A DNA stretch of 64,000 nucleotides from Flavobacteriaceae bacterium (GCA_014075215.1 CP046177.1:1240001-1304000), one strand, 5' to 3'. Counted from the first letter of the stretch, positions 8,949 through 18,621 are shown. The notes: a model not told the origin generated them from the letters alone. Made by a program: numbers and translations.

Positions 8949-9508
8949 ATGTAATAAATAGACTTACTTGATTACTAAAGTTATTCATTTGAGAGTTTTT
9001 GCTCAAAACAAAATCTCCCATTTTATTCTCACTATCTACATTGATTGAATAAAAAAGCTTTTTATCTAATGTATTTAATTCAAATTTCTTTACCTCGTTA
9101 TTTATTTCATAATAGTTTGCTACGCTTACTTGATAAATATCCTCATATTTATAGATAATCAAGCTTTTTTTCAAATCATTAAGTTGTAAAGAATACATTA
9201 TAACTTGAGAATTGTTCAAATATAGTTTTCTAATATCGCTTTCAATAATACTAGTTTTTTCTATACCCTTTTCAATAGCAATATTGATGATTTCAGTTCG
9301 TTCATTATTTTTACCAAACTTTTCAATTAGATAAAAATGGTTATCATAAAAATTTGGGCTAATACTTAGTTTTTAATAATAGATCTTCAAAAATTACTTG
9401 ATTTTGTGAATCATCTATAGTCAAATTGTTGTTGTCTCCGGTACAACTACATATGAGTACAGGAAGTAGTAAAATTAATAATGCCGGTATACTTAAATAT
9501 TTTTTCAT
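8935..9508 (-). pseudogene. Frameshifted lipoprotein of unknown function
   Basis: From the ATG at 9508 the frame gives a lipoprotein signal (MKKYLSIPALLILLLPVLIC then SCTGDNN) and about 49 residues before a TAG near 9360. The second frame continues directly, through NFYDNHFYLIEKFGKNNERT, to the stop at 8935. Removing one base from an A5 run (about 9369-9373) would join the two parts into one protein of roughly 190 residues. I see no named domain, though it could be a fragment of a six-bladed propeller lipoprotein. The 3' end overlaps the cysteine-rich peptide gene. A sequencing error in the A-run would equally explain it. Confidence 0.6.
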
Positions 9509-9924
9509 TTCTAATTGTTTTAAATTCATATTTTTTGCTACCTTTTTCGTAACTCGGTTTACTTTTTCTTTGATTTCGGTTTCTCAACTTTCACATTTCC
9601 GATTTTGGGTGGTCAGTCCATTTTTGACCGTTATTTTGATTTTATATGTGATATCAGCTTTCTACCGTTTAAATTGATTTATTGTTTACCCAATTTTTAT
9701 GAGGTGAATAAAACACTCATAGCAACCAAACCTTTGAATAACGTAAACTTATAGTATAGAGTAATACGTGTCAATCCTATAAGACAATGAAATTTTGAAA
9801 TCACTGTTTTCGATTAGCAACTATCCGGACAAAACCTTGCGGATTAAATATAAACTTGAACGAACCTCAAAATCAATAATAAATTGTAAATTTGCTTGCA
9901 ATTAATTTTTAAGTTGATTGCACT
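9509..9924. other. Upstream region of guaB
   Basis: About 416 bases without a credible gene. It separates the divergent lipoprotein unit from guaB. A plus-strand open frame at 9426-9677 runs antisense through the lipoprotein signal peptide and is rejected. Apart from the -7-like box at 9887 I see nothing that stands out. Confidence 0.5.
9887..9894 (+). promoter_or_regulatory. Candidate -7 box for guaB
   Basis: TAAATTTG fits TAnnTTTG and lies 30 bases before the guaB ATG, a sensible leader length. The nearest upstream TTG (9856-9858) is 28 bases away, longer than the usual spacing of about 19-21, so the -33 element is not convincing. Confidence 0.42.
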
Positions 9925-11400
9925 ATGATTGCTCACAATTCCAAATTCGTCGGTGAAGGCTTGGCTTATGATGATGTACTATTAGTTCCTGCATTTTCCG
10001 AAGTACTTCCCAGAGAGGTAAATATCCAAACAAAACTTACCAGAAATATTACTATCAATGTACCTGTCGTATCTGCTGCTATGGATACGGTGACAGAATC
10101 GGCCATGGCCATTGCTATGGCCAGAGAAGGAGGTATTGGCGTACTGCATAAAAACATGACCATTGAGCAACAGGCACAAGAAGTAAGGCGGGTAAAGCGT
10201 GCGGAAAGCGGTATGATCCAAGATCCGGTTACACTTCCTCTCGACGCCATTGTTACGGATGCCAAACAAAGCATGAAAGAACATAAAATCGGCGGAATCC
10301 CCGTTGTAGACAATACCGGTATATTAAAGGGAATTGTTACCAACAGAGATTTGCGTTTTGAGCATAAAGACGACCGTCCGATTGCTGAGGTGATGACGAG
10401 CAAGAATCTGGTAACTGCCCCCATAGGTACTTCCTTAAAAGATGCGGAATCTATTTTACAGCAAAATAAAATTGAAAAATTATTAATTGTTGACGACCAC
10501 CAGAAATTAAAGGGATTGATCACTTTCAGAGATATTACCAAAGTTACTCAAAAGCCTATTGCAAATAAAGACACATACGGAAGACTGAGAGTGGCAGCAG
10601 CTCTTGGGGTAACCGAAGATGCTTTAGACAGGGCGAGAGCTTTGGTAAAAGCAGATGTAGATACTATTATTATAGATACGGCCCACGGGCATACAAAAGG
10701 GGTAACAACCGTATTAAAAAACATAAAATCCGCTTTTAAAGATCTGGAAGTAGTAGTAGGAAATATTGCTACGCCGGAAGCAGCAAAATACCTGGTACAT
10801 GCCGGAGCTGATGCAGTAAAAGTAGGAATAGGCCCGGGATCTATATGCACTACCAGAGTGGTTGCCGGAGTTGGTTTTCCGCAATTTTCTGCTGTTTTAG
10901 AAGTCGCTAATGCCATTAAAGGCAGTGGGGTTCCGGTTATTGCCGACGGAGGCATCAGGTATACCGGAGATATTCCCAAAGCAATTGCTGCAGGTGCGGA
11001 CAGCGTCATGTTAGGCTCTTTATTAGCCGGAACAAAAGAAAGCCCGGGAGAAACGATTATTTATGACGGAAGAAAATTCAAATCATACAGAGGAATGGGC
11101 TCCGTAGAAGCAATGAAAAAAGGTTCTAAAGACAGGTATTTTCAGGATGTAGAAGATGATATTAAAAAATTGGTCCCGGAAGGTATTGTAGGACGTGTTC
11201 CATATAAAGGAGAGTTATACGAAAGTATTCATCAATTTGTAGGAGGGCTTAGAGCAGGAATGGGATATTGTGGTGCCAAAGATATCGATACTTTAAAAGC
11301 ATCCGGGAAATTTGTAAGAATTACCGCATCGGGAATCAACGAAAGTCATCCGCACGATGTAACCATTACCAAAGAAGCTCCCAATTACAGCAGAAGATAG
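9925..11400 (+). CDS. guaB: Inosine-5'-monophosphate dehydrogenase
   Basis: Oxidises IMP to XMP with NAD, the first committed step of GMP synthesis, in the cytoplasm. The 491-residue length is typical of bacterial IMPDH. Visible features are the N-terminal GLAYDDVLLVP, two CBS domains inserted at about 95-210, the NAD-site IIDTAHGH, the catalytic loop GPGSICTTR with its cysteine, the phosphate-binding DGGIRYTGDI and GSLLAGT, and the flap GRKFKSYRGMGSVEAM. The CBS pair suggests nucleotide control of activity, as known for the family. The start is the only ATG that fits. It is probably transcribed alone; the next gene is convergent and only 11 bases away. Confidence 0.98.
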   Translation: MIAHNSKFVGEGLAYDDVLLVPAFSEVLPREVNIQTKLTRNITINVPVVSAAMDTVTESAMAIAMAREGGIGVLHKNMTIEQQAQEVRRVKRAESGMIQDPVTLPLDAIVTDAKQSMKEHKIGGIPVVDNTGILKGIVTNRDLRFEHKDDRPIAEVMTSKNLVTAPIGTSLKDAESILQQNKIEKLLIVDDHQKLKGLITFRDITKVTQKPIANKDTYGRLRVAAALGVTEDALDRARALVKADVDTIIIDTAHGHTKGVTTVLKNIKSAFKDLEVVVGNIATPEAAKYLVHAGADAVKVGIGPGSICTTRVVAGVGFPQFSAVLEVANAIKGSGVPVIADGGIRYTGDIPKAIAAGADSVMLGSLLAGTKESPGETIIYDGRKFKSYRGMGSVEAMKKGSKDRYFQDVEDDIKKLVPEGIVGRVPYKGELYESIHQFVGGLRAGMGYCGAKDIDTLKASGKFVRITASGINESHPHDVTITKEAPNYSRR

Positions 11401-11411
11401 CAGTACACCGT

Positions 11412-12125
11412 TTATTGTGTATAATAATTATAATCTTTAATAACCGTATCTATAAAATCTATCGGCTTCATAGTTGTTTTGATTCCGGTAATATCCGTAA
11501 TTTTAATATGTAGCTTTAAAATAATTTTATGATCTCTTTTTCTTACTGACTTTCGGTATATTTCTTTAATAGTTCTTATATCTGTGTCCGATAATGTGGT
11601 TACCTGAGGGAATGTTGGCGTATGGTTTTCAACGATATCTCCGGCAAATGTATCATTCAAGCTTACTCGTTTTTTTTCGCTGATGACCGTAGTTCCTGCA
11701 GCCATATCTCCTAATCGTTGGCCTTTGGCACTTAGCAGAATGGCGAGAATAGCTAAAGAACCGCCAAACATAGAAAGCTCTATAAATCCCAATATCCACC
11801 TGATTATATAGCTGCCAAATGTAGGTTTGGAACCATCAAGCTTTACCACTCTTATTTTGTTCGCAACCTTGCCGGGCGTTTGACCATTCATCAAACTCTC
11901 AAAAATTAAAGAATAGAAAAACGGAGGGATACTAAACAGCACCACTACAGAAACATTGTCCCAGCTAAAACTATAATCCATAAGTCTCAGTATCAAAATA
12001 ACCAGTATATAATATCCTATAATAATGAATCTGTCTATAAGATAAGATCCGGTTCTGGTAGTAAGATGTGCGGCATTTTGCCGAATCGTGATATTTTGAG
12101 CGGTTTCTATTTGAAAATTATCCAT
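11412..12125 (-). CDS. RDD-family membrane protein
   Basis: A 237-residue membrane protein with an RDD domain in the first ~160 residues: LIDRFIIIGYYIL (the arginine-aspartate start), a second and third hydrophobic segment, and the SLMNGQTPGKVANKIRVV motif typical of RDD proteins. The C-terminal ~80 residues are soluble. RDD proteins are poorly characterised; some are tied to transport or stress. It is divergent from the SpoIIM-like gene that follows at 12235 and belongs by position to the conserved MoxR cluster, in which an RDD gene often sits at this place. Confidence 0.85.
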   Translation of the reverse strand: MDNFQIETAQNITIRQNAAHLTTRTGSYLIDRFIIIGYYILVILILRLMDYSFSWDNVSVVVLFSIPPFFYSLIFESLMNGQTPGKVANKIRVVKLDGSKPTFGSYIIRWILGFIELSMFGGSLAILAILLSAKGQRLGDMAAGTTVISEKKRVSLNDTFAGDIVENHTPTFPQVTTLSDTDIRTIKEIYRKSVRKRDHKIILKLHIKITDITGIKTTMKPIDFIDTVIKDYNYYTQ

Positions 12126-12234
12126 TTTTTGCGTTACTTTGTCGAATCTTTATCCATAAAAAGAGTTGCGAAGATAATGAGTTTAAATAATATGAATCTG
12201 AATTTTCACTTATAAAAAATCAAGTTATATTGCT

Positions 12235-13194
12235 ATGAGAGAAGCTGCATTTGTAAAAATAAATAAAACAAAATGGAAGTTATTTGAAGATGTACTCTAC
12301 AAAAAACGCCGGCTATCTCCGGGTAAATTAGCCGATCTGTATATTGAAATCACAGATGATCTAAGCTATGCCAAAACATTTTATCCAAATAGTACCACTC
12401 AAAATTACTTAAATGGAATAGCCTCTGCAGCACATCGGAAAATCTATAAAAACAAAAGAGAAAGTAAAAACCGATTCATTACTTTTTTTACCAAAGAATT
12501 TCCATTAGCATTTTATGCCTATCAAAAACACTTGCTCATTGCTTTTTTGGTTTTTGGTTTTTTTACCCTTGCAGGCATGTTTTCTTCTGCCAGTGATATT
12601 GATTTTGTTCAATTGATTTTGGGAGATGGTTATGTGAATATGACATTGGAAAATATAGACAAAGGAGATCCGATGGCAGTTTATAAAGAAGCAAACCAGA
12701 TAGATATGTTTCTGGGAATCACTTTTAATAATATCAGAGTAGCTATGTATGCTTTTTTATTAGGAATACTCTTTTCCGTAGGCACTTTATACGTGATGAT
12801 GCAAAACGGTATTATGCTGGGATCGTTTTTATATTTCTTCTATGACAAAGGGTTGCTTTGGGAATCTTCCAGGACTATCTGGATTCATGGGACTATAGAA
12901 ATTTCCGTAATTATAATTGCATCAACTGCCGGAATGGTATTAGGCAACGGGCTGTTATTCCCAAAAACCTATACCCGATTAGAATCGTTTAAAAGAAGTA
13001 CTATTGCAGGATTGAAAATTATGCTGAGCACCGTTCCGTTTTTTATTATTGCAGGGTTTTTAGAAGGATTTGTAACAAGGTACACACAAATGCCGGACAC
13101 ATTGGCAATCGCAATTATTTTTCTTTCCTTGTTTTTAATTGTATATTACTACATAATACTACCTATAAAACTAACCAAAAAAACAGCGTCATGA
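12235..13194 (+). CDS. SpoIIM-like (stage II sporulation protein M family) membrane protein
   Basis: A 319-residue protein with a soluble N-terminal region of about 95 residues and five or so hydrophobic segments after it. The EFPLAFYAYQKHLLIAFLVF segment and the later NNIRVAMYAFLLGILFSVGTLYVMMQNGIMLG and WIHGTIEISVIIIASTAGM blocks match the SpoIIM / DUF95 family. This organism does not sporulate; in Bacteroidota the family is regularly found with MoxR and DUF58 genes. It overlaps the next gene by four bases (ATGA), so the cluster is an operon. Function in non-sporulating bacteria is not established. Confidence 0.85.
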   Translation: MREAAFVKINKTKWKLFEDVLYKKRRLSPGKLADLYIEITDDLSYAKTFYPNSTTQNYLNGIASAAHRKIYKNKRESKNRFITFFTKEFPLAFYAYQKHLLIAFLVFGFFTLAGMFSSASDIDFVQLILGDGYVNMTLENIDKGDPMAVYKEANQIDMFLGITFNNIRVAMYAFLLGILFSVGTLYVMMQNGIMLGSFLYFFYDKGLLWESSRTIWIHGTIEISVIIIASTAGMVLGNGLLFPKTYTRLESFKRSTIAGLKIMLSTVPFFIIAGFLEGFVTRYTQMPDTLAIAIIFLSLFLIVYYYIILPIKLTKKTAS

Positions 13195-14078
13195 ATACAC
13201 CGAATGACTATGTAGAGTTTAAAAAAGAAAGGGATTTGGGAGCTACCATTACAGACGCTTTTAGATTTATACGATTAGAATGGAAGCCATTTTTTACCAC
13301 CATACTTAAAGTAAGCATCATTCCATTAATGATTACTATTGGCGCATTGATTATGTATATATATGCTGCTTCCAATGTAGCAAATACATTGAATTACTAT
13401 GATGATGAATCATCTTTATATGGTATAGGAACCATGTTTTTTTATGTAGCTGTCCTAATTATTACCGGTATCGTAACTTACGTCTTAATGCATCTGTCAG
13501 GGCTACATTATATCAAAGAATACATATATAACAAAGGTACCATACACTATTCGAACATTATCACAAATGTCAAAAAAGATTTTTGGGGGTTTACAGGGCT
13601 CTCTATATTAATAGTTCTCACCATAGCAGTAAGTTTTTTACTATGTGTGCTTCCGGCTTTTTACACCTGGCCCGTCATGGCACTATTACCGATGATCTAT
13701 GTATTTGGAAATAAAGATGCTTTGGATTCTTATGGGTATTCTTTTTCTTTTGTTTCGGGAAAACACTGGGGAGACACTTTTGGGATTATGTTTGTAGTTG
13801 CCTTAATTGTTGGTGTATTAGGGTATGTCTTTAGTATTCCTTCAGCAATTTATCAACTCATACAAATGGGAACGCTTATGGGGTCTGACGACCCATCAGA
13901 GGTTCTTCAGATATTTTACGACCCTGTTTATATTTTACTTACGGTAGTTTCTTATGTAGGTCAGTTCTTTATGTACTCCATCACATTGATTACCAATGTT
14001 TTTATCTACTACGATATAAACGAACAAAAAAATGCATCCGGAACCATAGAAAAAATTGACAACCTCGGCCAATCTTAA
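13191..14078 (+). CDS. Multi-spanning membrane protein of the MoxR cluster
   Basis: A 295-residue protein with a short cytoplasmic N-terminus (YVEFKKERDLGATITDAFRFI) followed by about six hydrophobic segments. The opening, FKKERDLGATITDAFRFIR, is what I associate with the membrane protein found at this position in flavobacterial MoxR clusters; I know no function. It overlaps the SpoIIM-like gene by four bases and is followed after one base by the DUF4129 gene's likely start, so it is translationally tied to both. Confidence 0.75.
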   Translation: MNTPNDYVEFKKERDLGATITDAFRFIRLEWKPFFTTILKVSIIPLMITIGALIMYIYAASNVANTLNYYDDESSLYGIGTMFFYVAVLIITGIVTYVLMHLSGLHYIKEYIYNKGTIHYSNIITNVKKDFWGFTGLSILIVLTIAVSFLLCVLPAFYTWPVMALLPMIYVFGNKDALDSYGYSFSFVSGKHWGDTFGIMFVVALIVGVLGYVFSIPSAIYQLIQMGTLMGSDDPSEVLQIFYDPVYILLTVVSYVGQFFMYSITLITNVFIYYDINEQKNASGTIEKIDNLGQS

Positions 14079-14079
14079 G

Positions 14080-14814
14080 TTGAAAAAATTTATCGTTTAC
14101 ATAGTATACCTGTTGTGCACTGCTCATGGCTATTCTCAGAAAGAAGAGAACACCATAAAAGAAGATACGCTGTATATTGAACAAAAAAAAATTGATACGG
14201 ATGCTATGGAAGCGTATAAAAAATCCGACGATTTCAAATATGAGACGGTAAAAAAAGAAGAAAATCTATTCCAAATATTTTGGAACTGGATAAAACGCAG
14301 CATAAAAAAAATACTCTCTTTCTTTTTTGACGATATTACCCCTGCTGTTGGTTTCCTTTCTCATTTATTAAAGATCATACCGTGGCTCATTGCTGTAATT
14401 GCACTTTATTTTATCATAAAGTTTTTCTTAAAAATAGATAGCAAAAATATTGTAGAAATTAAAAAAAATAAAGCTATAATACAATTACATGAAGATGAAG
14501 AAGTATTGCTAAAGCAAGATTTAAAAGCATTGATAAAAGAAGCTGTAGAAGCTAAAAATTTTCGATTAGCCATACGATATTACTATCTCTATAGCTTACA
14601 AAAACTATCCGATAAAGAATTTATCACCTGGCGACAGGAAAAAACAAATGAAGATTATATAAAAGAGATACGGCAACACAACATAAAACCCGAATTTATA
14701 GAAACAACCCGATTATATGATTTTGTCTGGTACGGAGGTTTTGCTATTAACGAATCGGAATTTAACCGGACTGAAGCATTGTTCCATCAATTAAACCAAA
14801 AAATCGTTGAATAA
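14080..14814 (+). CDS. DUF4129-domain membrane protein
   Basis: A protein of about 244 residues with an N-terminal signal-like segment (KKFIVYIVYLLCTAHGYSQ), a periplasmic region, a single membrane helix around residues 100-120 (IPWLIAVIALYFIIKFFL) and a C-terminal soluble helical domain with FRLAIRYYYLYSLQKL and a W-rich end. This layout fits DUF4129, known as a companion of MoxR, DUF58 and transglutaminase genes. I prefer the TTG at 14080, right after the previous stop, because it places the signal peptide at the N-terminus; an in-frame TTG at 14056 is possible. It overlaps the next gene by eight bases. Confidence 0.75.
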   Translation: MKKFIVYIVYLLCTAHGYSQKEENTIKEDTLYIEQKKIDTDAMEAYKKSDDFKYETVKKEENLFQIFWNWIKRSIKKILSFFFDDITPAVGFLSHLLKIIPWLIAVIALYFIIKFFLKIDSKNIVEIKKNKAIIQLHEDEEVLLKQDLKALIKEAVEAKNFRLAIRYYYLYSLQKLSDKEFITWRQEKTNEDYIKEIRQHNIKPEFIETTRLYDFVWYGGFAINESEFNRTEALFHQLNQKIVE

Positions 14815-15997
14815 AAAAGTGAAGATATACATCGGAATCCTCCTGGCTGCCGTAGCTCTTATTATTTATATGGAAATGGCAAAGCCTGTACCGGTTAACT
14901 GGTTTCCGTCGTATGCGGCAAAGCATAAGATTCCTTACGGAACCTATATTCTCAAGAATGAACTGGCATCGATGTTTAAAAATATCAAAGAAATAAAAGT
15001 ACCGCCTTTTATATATTTAAATGATACTACCACTGCAGGTACCTACTTTTTTTTAAACGAATACATACATTTTGACAAAGCAGAACAGAAAAAACTATTA
15101 GATTTTGTTGCCAGAGGAAATGATGTTTTTATTTCGTCAACACATATTCATATAGATACACTCAATATTGAAACAGACCCCATCGTTACTTTTGAGTATA
15201 CGGAAAAGTTTAAGCTAAAAATTGTAAATAAGAACCTGAACAATGATGTATACGAATTTAACAGACCTGCACCTATTATTAATTTTTCCAAGGTAGATAC
15301 CGCCAAAACAACAGCACTGGGCAACATATATGTCTATGACAAAGATGACAAACCGGTAGCAGAGGGGTTAAATTTTATAAAACACGTACATGGAAAAGGA
15401 GCCATTTACCTACACACATTTCCGTTGGCTTTTACAAATTATAATATGTTAACTGATGATAATTACCTGTATACAGCAAATTTGGTATCCTATATAAATG
15501 ACGAAAAACCCTTGTTATGGGATGCTTATTACAAGGCCGGTAAAACTACCATACAGTCTCAAATGCATTATATATTAAGTTCAAAGAACTTAAAGTATGC
15601 CTATTATACGGCATTGATGGCTATCGTGTTTTTTATCATTTTCAAAGGAAAAAGAGATCAACGATTTATACGGGTGATAAAGCCGCTTCAAAATCAAACA
15701 CTGGCGTTTACAAAAACAATAGCCGGTATGTATTACGAAAATGGAGATCACAAAAATATCGCCTATCAAAAGATCAATTATTTTTTGGAATATATACGAG
15801 AAAAACTACATATACCAACAGTTGTCATTAACGAATCATTTTATAAGCATTTAGCACAGAGAAGTAATAATACATACGACGCTACAGTTATGCTATTTAC
15901 AAAAATAAAAACCATTCAGTCTCAAGAATACATCTCGAAAGAACAATTGATAGCGCTGAACACCTTAATAGAAAAATTTAAATCAATAAAAAAGTAA
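14807..15997 (+). CDS. DUF4350-domain protein
   Basis: A 396-residue protein with an N-terminal membrane helix (VKIYIGILLAAVALIIYME), an extracytoplasmic domain of about 230 residues, a second helix near 265-280 (YAYYTALMAIVFFIIFKG) and a C-terminal cytoplasmic region. The WFPSYAAKHKIPYGTYILKNEL stretch fits DUF4350 proteins, which accompany MoxR ATPases. The start is the TTG at 14807, overlapping the DUF4129 gene; a GTG four codons later is an alternative. Such clusters are thought to serve cell-envelope integrity or protein-complex assembly, but the specific client is unknown. Confidence 0.78.
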   Translation: MNKKVKIYIGILLAAVALIIYMEMAKPVPVNWFPSYAAKHKIPYGTYILKNELASMFKNIKEIKVPPFIYLNDTTTAGTYFFLNEYIHFDKAEQKKLLDFVARGNDVFISSTHIHIDTLNIETDPIVTFEYTEKFKLKIVNKNLNNDVYEFNRPAPIINFSKVDTAKTTALGNIYVYDKDDKPVAEGLNFIKHVHGKGAIYLHTFPLAFTNYNMLTDDNYLYTANLVSYINDEKPLLWDAYYKAGKTTIQSQMHYILSSKNLKYAYYTALMAIVFFIIFKGKRDQRFIRVIKPLQNQTLAFTKTIAGMYYENGDHKNIAYQKINYFLEYIREKLHIPTVVINESFYKHLAQRSNNTYDATVMLFTKIKTIQSQEYISKEQLIALNTLIEKFKSIKK

Positions 15998-16002
15998 AAT
16001 AT

Positions 16003-17007
16003 ATGGAAGATCAAGAACAACCCAAAACCGAACCAACAAATACATTTTCCAGCAGAATCGATTTATCCAAACTAAAAGAAGCCGTACTAGCAATAAAAGA
16101 GCAATTGCAACAGGTGATTGTCGGGCAAGATGATTTTGTAGAGCTATTAATCGTTTCTTTATTAGCAGACGGACATGTTTTAATAGAAGGAGTTCCCGGA
16201 GTTGCAAAAACGGTTACAGTCAAATTGCTGGCAAAAACAATTGATACGCAATTCAGCAGGTTGCAGTTTACCCCGGACTTAATGCCCTCGGATGTTCTAG
16301 GGACTTCCGTACTAAATATGAAAACTTCCGAATTTGAATTTAAACAAGGTCCCGTTTTTTCTAATTTGGTTTTGATTGATGAGATTAACAGGGCTCCCGC
16401 AAAAACACAGGCAGCACTGTTTGAAGTGATGGAGGAAAAACAAGTTACCATAGACGGAAAGCAATACCCAATGCAACTTCCTTTTATGGTTTTGGCAACT
16501 CAAAACCCCATAGAACAAGAGGGGACATATGCACTACCGGAAGCGCAATTGGATAGATTTTTATTTAAAATTACTGTTGGTTATCCCAACTTGGAAGAAG
16601 AAACCCTGATTATCAGTTCACACAATAACAGAAAAGGAACTTTACCTGAAAATTTGATAAAACCTGTAATTTCCGAATCCGAATTATTAGAATACAGAGG
16701 TAAAATATTTGAAATTGTAGTGGAAGAAAAAATTGTAAAATATATAGCCGAACTCATTACAAATACTCGAAATCACCCGCATTTGTATTTGGGAGGATCT
16801 CCAAGAGCCAGTATTGCAGTGCTCATGGCAGCAAAGACCTTTGCTGCTATTCAAGGTAGAGATTTTGTAATTCCGGAAGATGTTAAAAAAAGTTTGTACC
16901 CCGTATTAAGGCATCGTATTATACTGACACCGGAAAAAGAAATGGAAGGAATCACTACAGATACTGTCATAGAGATGATTGTTCAATCCATAGAAATACC
17001 CAGATAG
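16003..17007 (+). CDS. MoxR-family AAA+ ATPase
   Basis: A 334-residue MoxR ATPase, chaperone-like and typically acting with VWA or DUF58 partners. Motifs in order: VIVGQDDFVELL at the start of the AAA domain, Walker A GVPGVAKTVTVK, the RLQFTPDLMPSDVLGTSV stretch, Walker B LVLIDEINRAPAKTQ, the MVLATQNPIEQEGTYALPEAQLDRF sensor-1 region and a lid with LGGSPRAS. All catalytic residues seem intact. It lies six bases after the DUF4350 gene and is the last gene before a gap with a MITE remnant, after which DUF58 follows on the same strand. Confidence 0.95.
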   Translation: MEDQEQPKTEPTNTFSSRIDLSKLKEAVLAIKEQLQQVIVGQDDFVELLIVSLLADGHVLIEGVPGVAKTVTVKLLAKTIDTQFSRLQFTPDLMPSDVLGTSVLNMKTSEFEFKQGPVFSNLVLIDEINRAPAKTQAALFEVMEEKQVTIDGKQYPMQLPFMVLATQNPIEQEGTYALPEAQLDRFLFKITVGYPNLEEETLIISSHNNRKGTLPENLIKPVISESELLEYRGKIFEIVVEEKIVKYIAELITNTRNHPHLYLGGSPRASIAVLMAAKTFAAIQGRDFVIPEDVKKSLYPVLRHRIILTPEKEMEGITTDTVIEMIVQSIEIPR

Positions 17008-17028
17008 TAGTTATCATGTTAATTCATA

Positions 17029-17062
17029 GAGATCTTTGTAAAATTGATTTGGCAAAGGTCTC
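17029..17062. repeat. 34 bp MITE family A remnant, two ends joined, with 5 bp target duplication
   Basis: GAGATCTTTGTAAAATTGAT leads directly into TTGGCAAAGGTCTC: essentially the two termini of the family A element with the middle deleted. It is flanked on both sides by TCATA, an intact 5 bp direct repeat, which supports real transposition followed by internal deletion, or mobilisation of a minimal derivative. Confidence 0.8.
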
Positions 17063-17193
17063 TCATACTAATTTTACTAAATAGTTTAGTGTATGATATC
17101 TTTTTCCCGTTTATTTTTTTCAAAGCAACAATGCTATTTTTCCAATGTTTTAATAGAGAACTTTCAACTTTCACACTTTAAAACCACATCCTA

Positions 17194-18525
17194 TTGAAAT
17201 TCATCGGATCATTATACCTGCATAACACATTCTATGTTTATTTAAGCATGGTTTCTGCATTGTTTTTAATTTCGTTCTGGTATGCTATTGTATTCACAGT
17301 TGCTCAAATGGTATTGGTTTTTCTCGCTTTTTTATTTGTCTTCGATTTGTTGATTTTGTACCGATCTCAAGAAGGATTCCGCGGCCAACGATTAGCAGGA
17401 GATAAATTATCTAATTCCGATACCAATAGTATTACCATTTTTTTAGAAAACAGATATCCTTTCCAAGTCCATGTTCGAATCATAGATGAATTACCGGAAC
17501 AATTTCAAAAAAGAGATTTTGAAAAGTTCAAAACGCTCGAAAAATTTGAAGAAATGAACTTCAACTACCTGGTAAGACCTGTGGAAAGAGGGCCCTATCA
17601 CTTCGGATTTTTGAACCTTTTTGTTTCATCGCCGATAAGAATGGTGTCTAGGAAATACCGTTTTGATCATCAAAAAATGACGGCTGTTTATCCTTCGTAT
17701 ATCCAAATGAAAAAATATGAATTCCTGGCAATGAATAACAAGCTTACGGAATTCGGGTTAAAAAAAATACGGCGTATAGGGCATACTATGGAGTTTGAAC
17801 AGATAAAAGAGTATATTTCAGGTGATGATGTACGGACCATTAACTGGAAAGCAACCGCTAAAAAAGGGAGTTTGATGGTCAATCAATATCAGGATGAAAA
17901 ATCGCAACCCATTTATTCGTTGATCGATGTTGGCAGAGTTATGAAAATGCCTTTTGAATCTCTAAAACTACTGGACTATGCAATTAATGCCACATTGGCT
18001 TTCTCAAATATCGCTTTACTAAAAAATGATAAAGTGGGAATGCTTACTTTTTCAAAGAAAGTAAACAATCTGATTGCCTCAAGCAATAAAAAACCCCATT
18101 TATCTGTGTTAAACGAATCATTATATCGCATAGATACGGATTATTCCGATTCTGATTTTGCATTGTTATATGCTACTATAAAAGGCAAAATTAATCAAAG
18201 AAGCTTATTGATTTTATATACTAATTTTGAGCATATTTCCGCACTACGCAGGCAATTACCATATATGAGAGCCATATCCAAACAGCATTTACTGGTAGTT
18301 GTATTTTTTGAAAATACGGAATTAGATGATTTAATTGAGCAGCCGTCAGACAATTTGTTAGGTATATATAACAAAACCATTGCAGAAAAATTTTCTTACG
18401 AGAAGCGCTTAATTGTTAAAGAATTGGAGAGCAACGGGGTTTACGCCATTCTTACCCAACCCAAAAACTTATCTGTTACTATCATAAATAAGTATCTGGA
18501 GTTTAAAGCTAAAGGATTGATATAA
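17194..18525 (+). CDS. DUF58-domain protein
   Basis: A 443-residue protein with two N-terminal membrane helices (about 5-55) and a beta-rich region, then the DUF58 core near residues 200-240 (ISGDDVRTINWKATAKKGSLMVNQYQDE) and a C-terminal VWA-like fold with SLIDVGR at its first strand. DUF58 proteins work with MoxR ATPases; the SLIDVGR motif is a degraded metal-site motif. The start is TTG (17194), the only one that includes the first helix. The gene is separated from moxR by about 190 bases holding a MITE remnant, which may have moved or split the original operon spacing. Confidence 0.9.
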   Translation: MKFIGSLYLHNTFYVYLSMVSALFLISFWYAIVFTVAQMVLVFLAFLFVFDLLILYRSQEGFRGQRLAGDKLSNSDTNSITIFLENRYPFQVHVRIIDELPEQFQKRDFEKFKTLEKFEEMNFNYLVRPVERGPYHFGFLNLFVSSPIRMVSRKYRFDHQKMTAVYPSYIQMKKYEFLAMNNKLTEFGLKKIRRIGHTMEFEQIKEYISGDDVRTINWKATAKKGSLMVNQYQDEKSQPIYSLIDVGRVMKMPFESLKLLDYAINATLAFSNIALLKNDKVGMLTFSKKVNNLIASSNKKPHLSVLNESLYRIDTDYSDSDFALLYATIKGKINQRSLLILYTNFEHISALRRQLPYMRAISKQHLLVVVFFENTELDDLIEQPSDNLLGIYNKTIAEKFSYEKRLIVKELESNGVYAILTQPKNLSVTIINKYLEFKAKGLI

Positions 18526-18621
18526 TATGGCTTTTGTATTTGTACAATAAAACGCAATAGGTAAATTATATTCATCAGTATCCAAAGCTTATACCAAAAA
18601 CCAGATGAATTATTACCTTGA

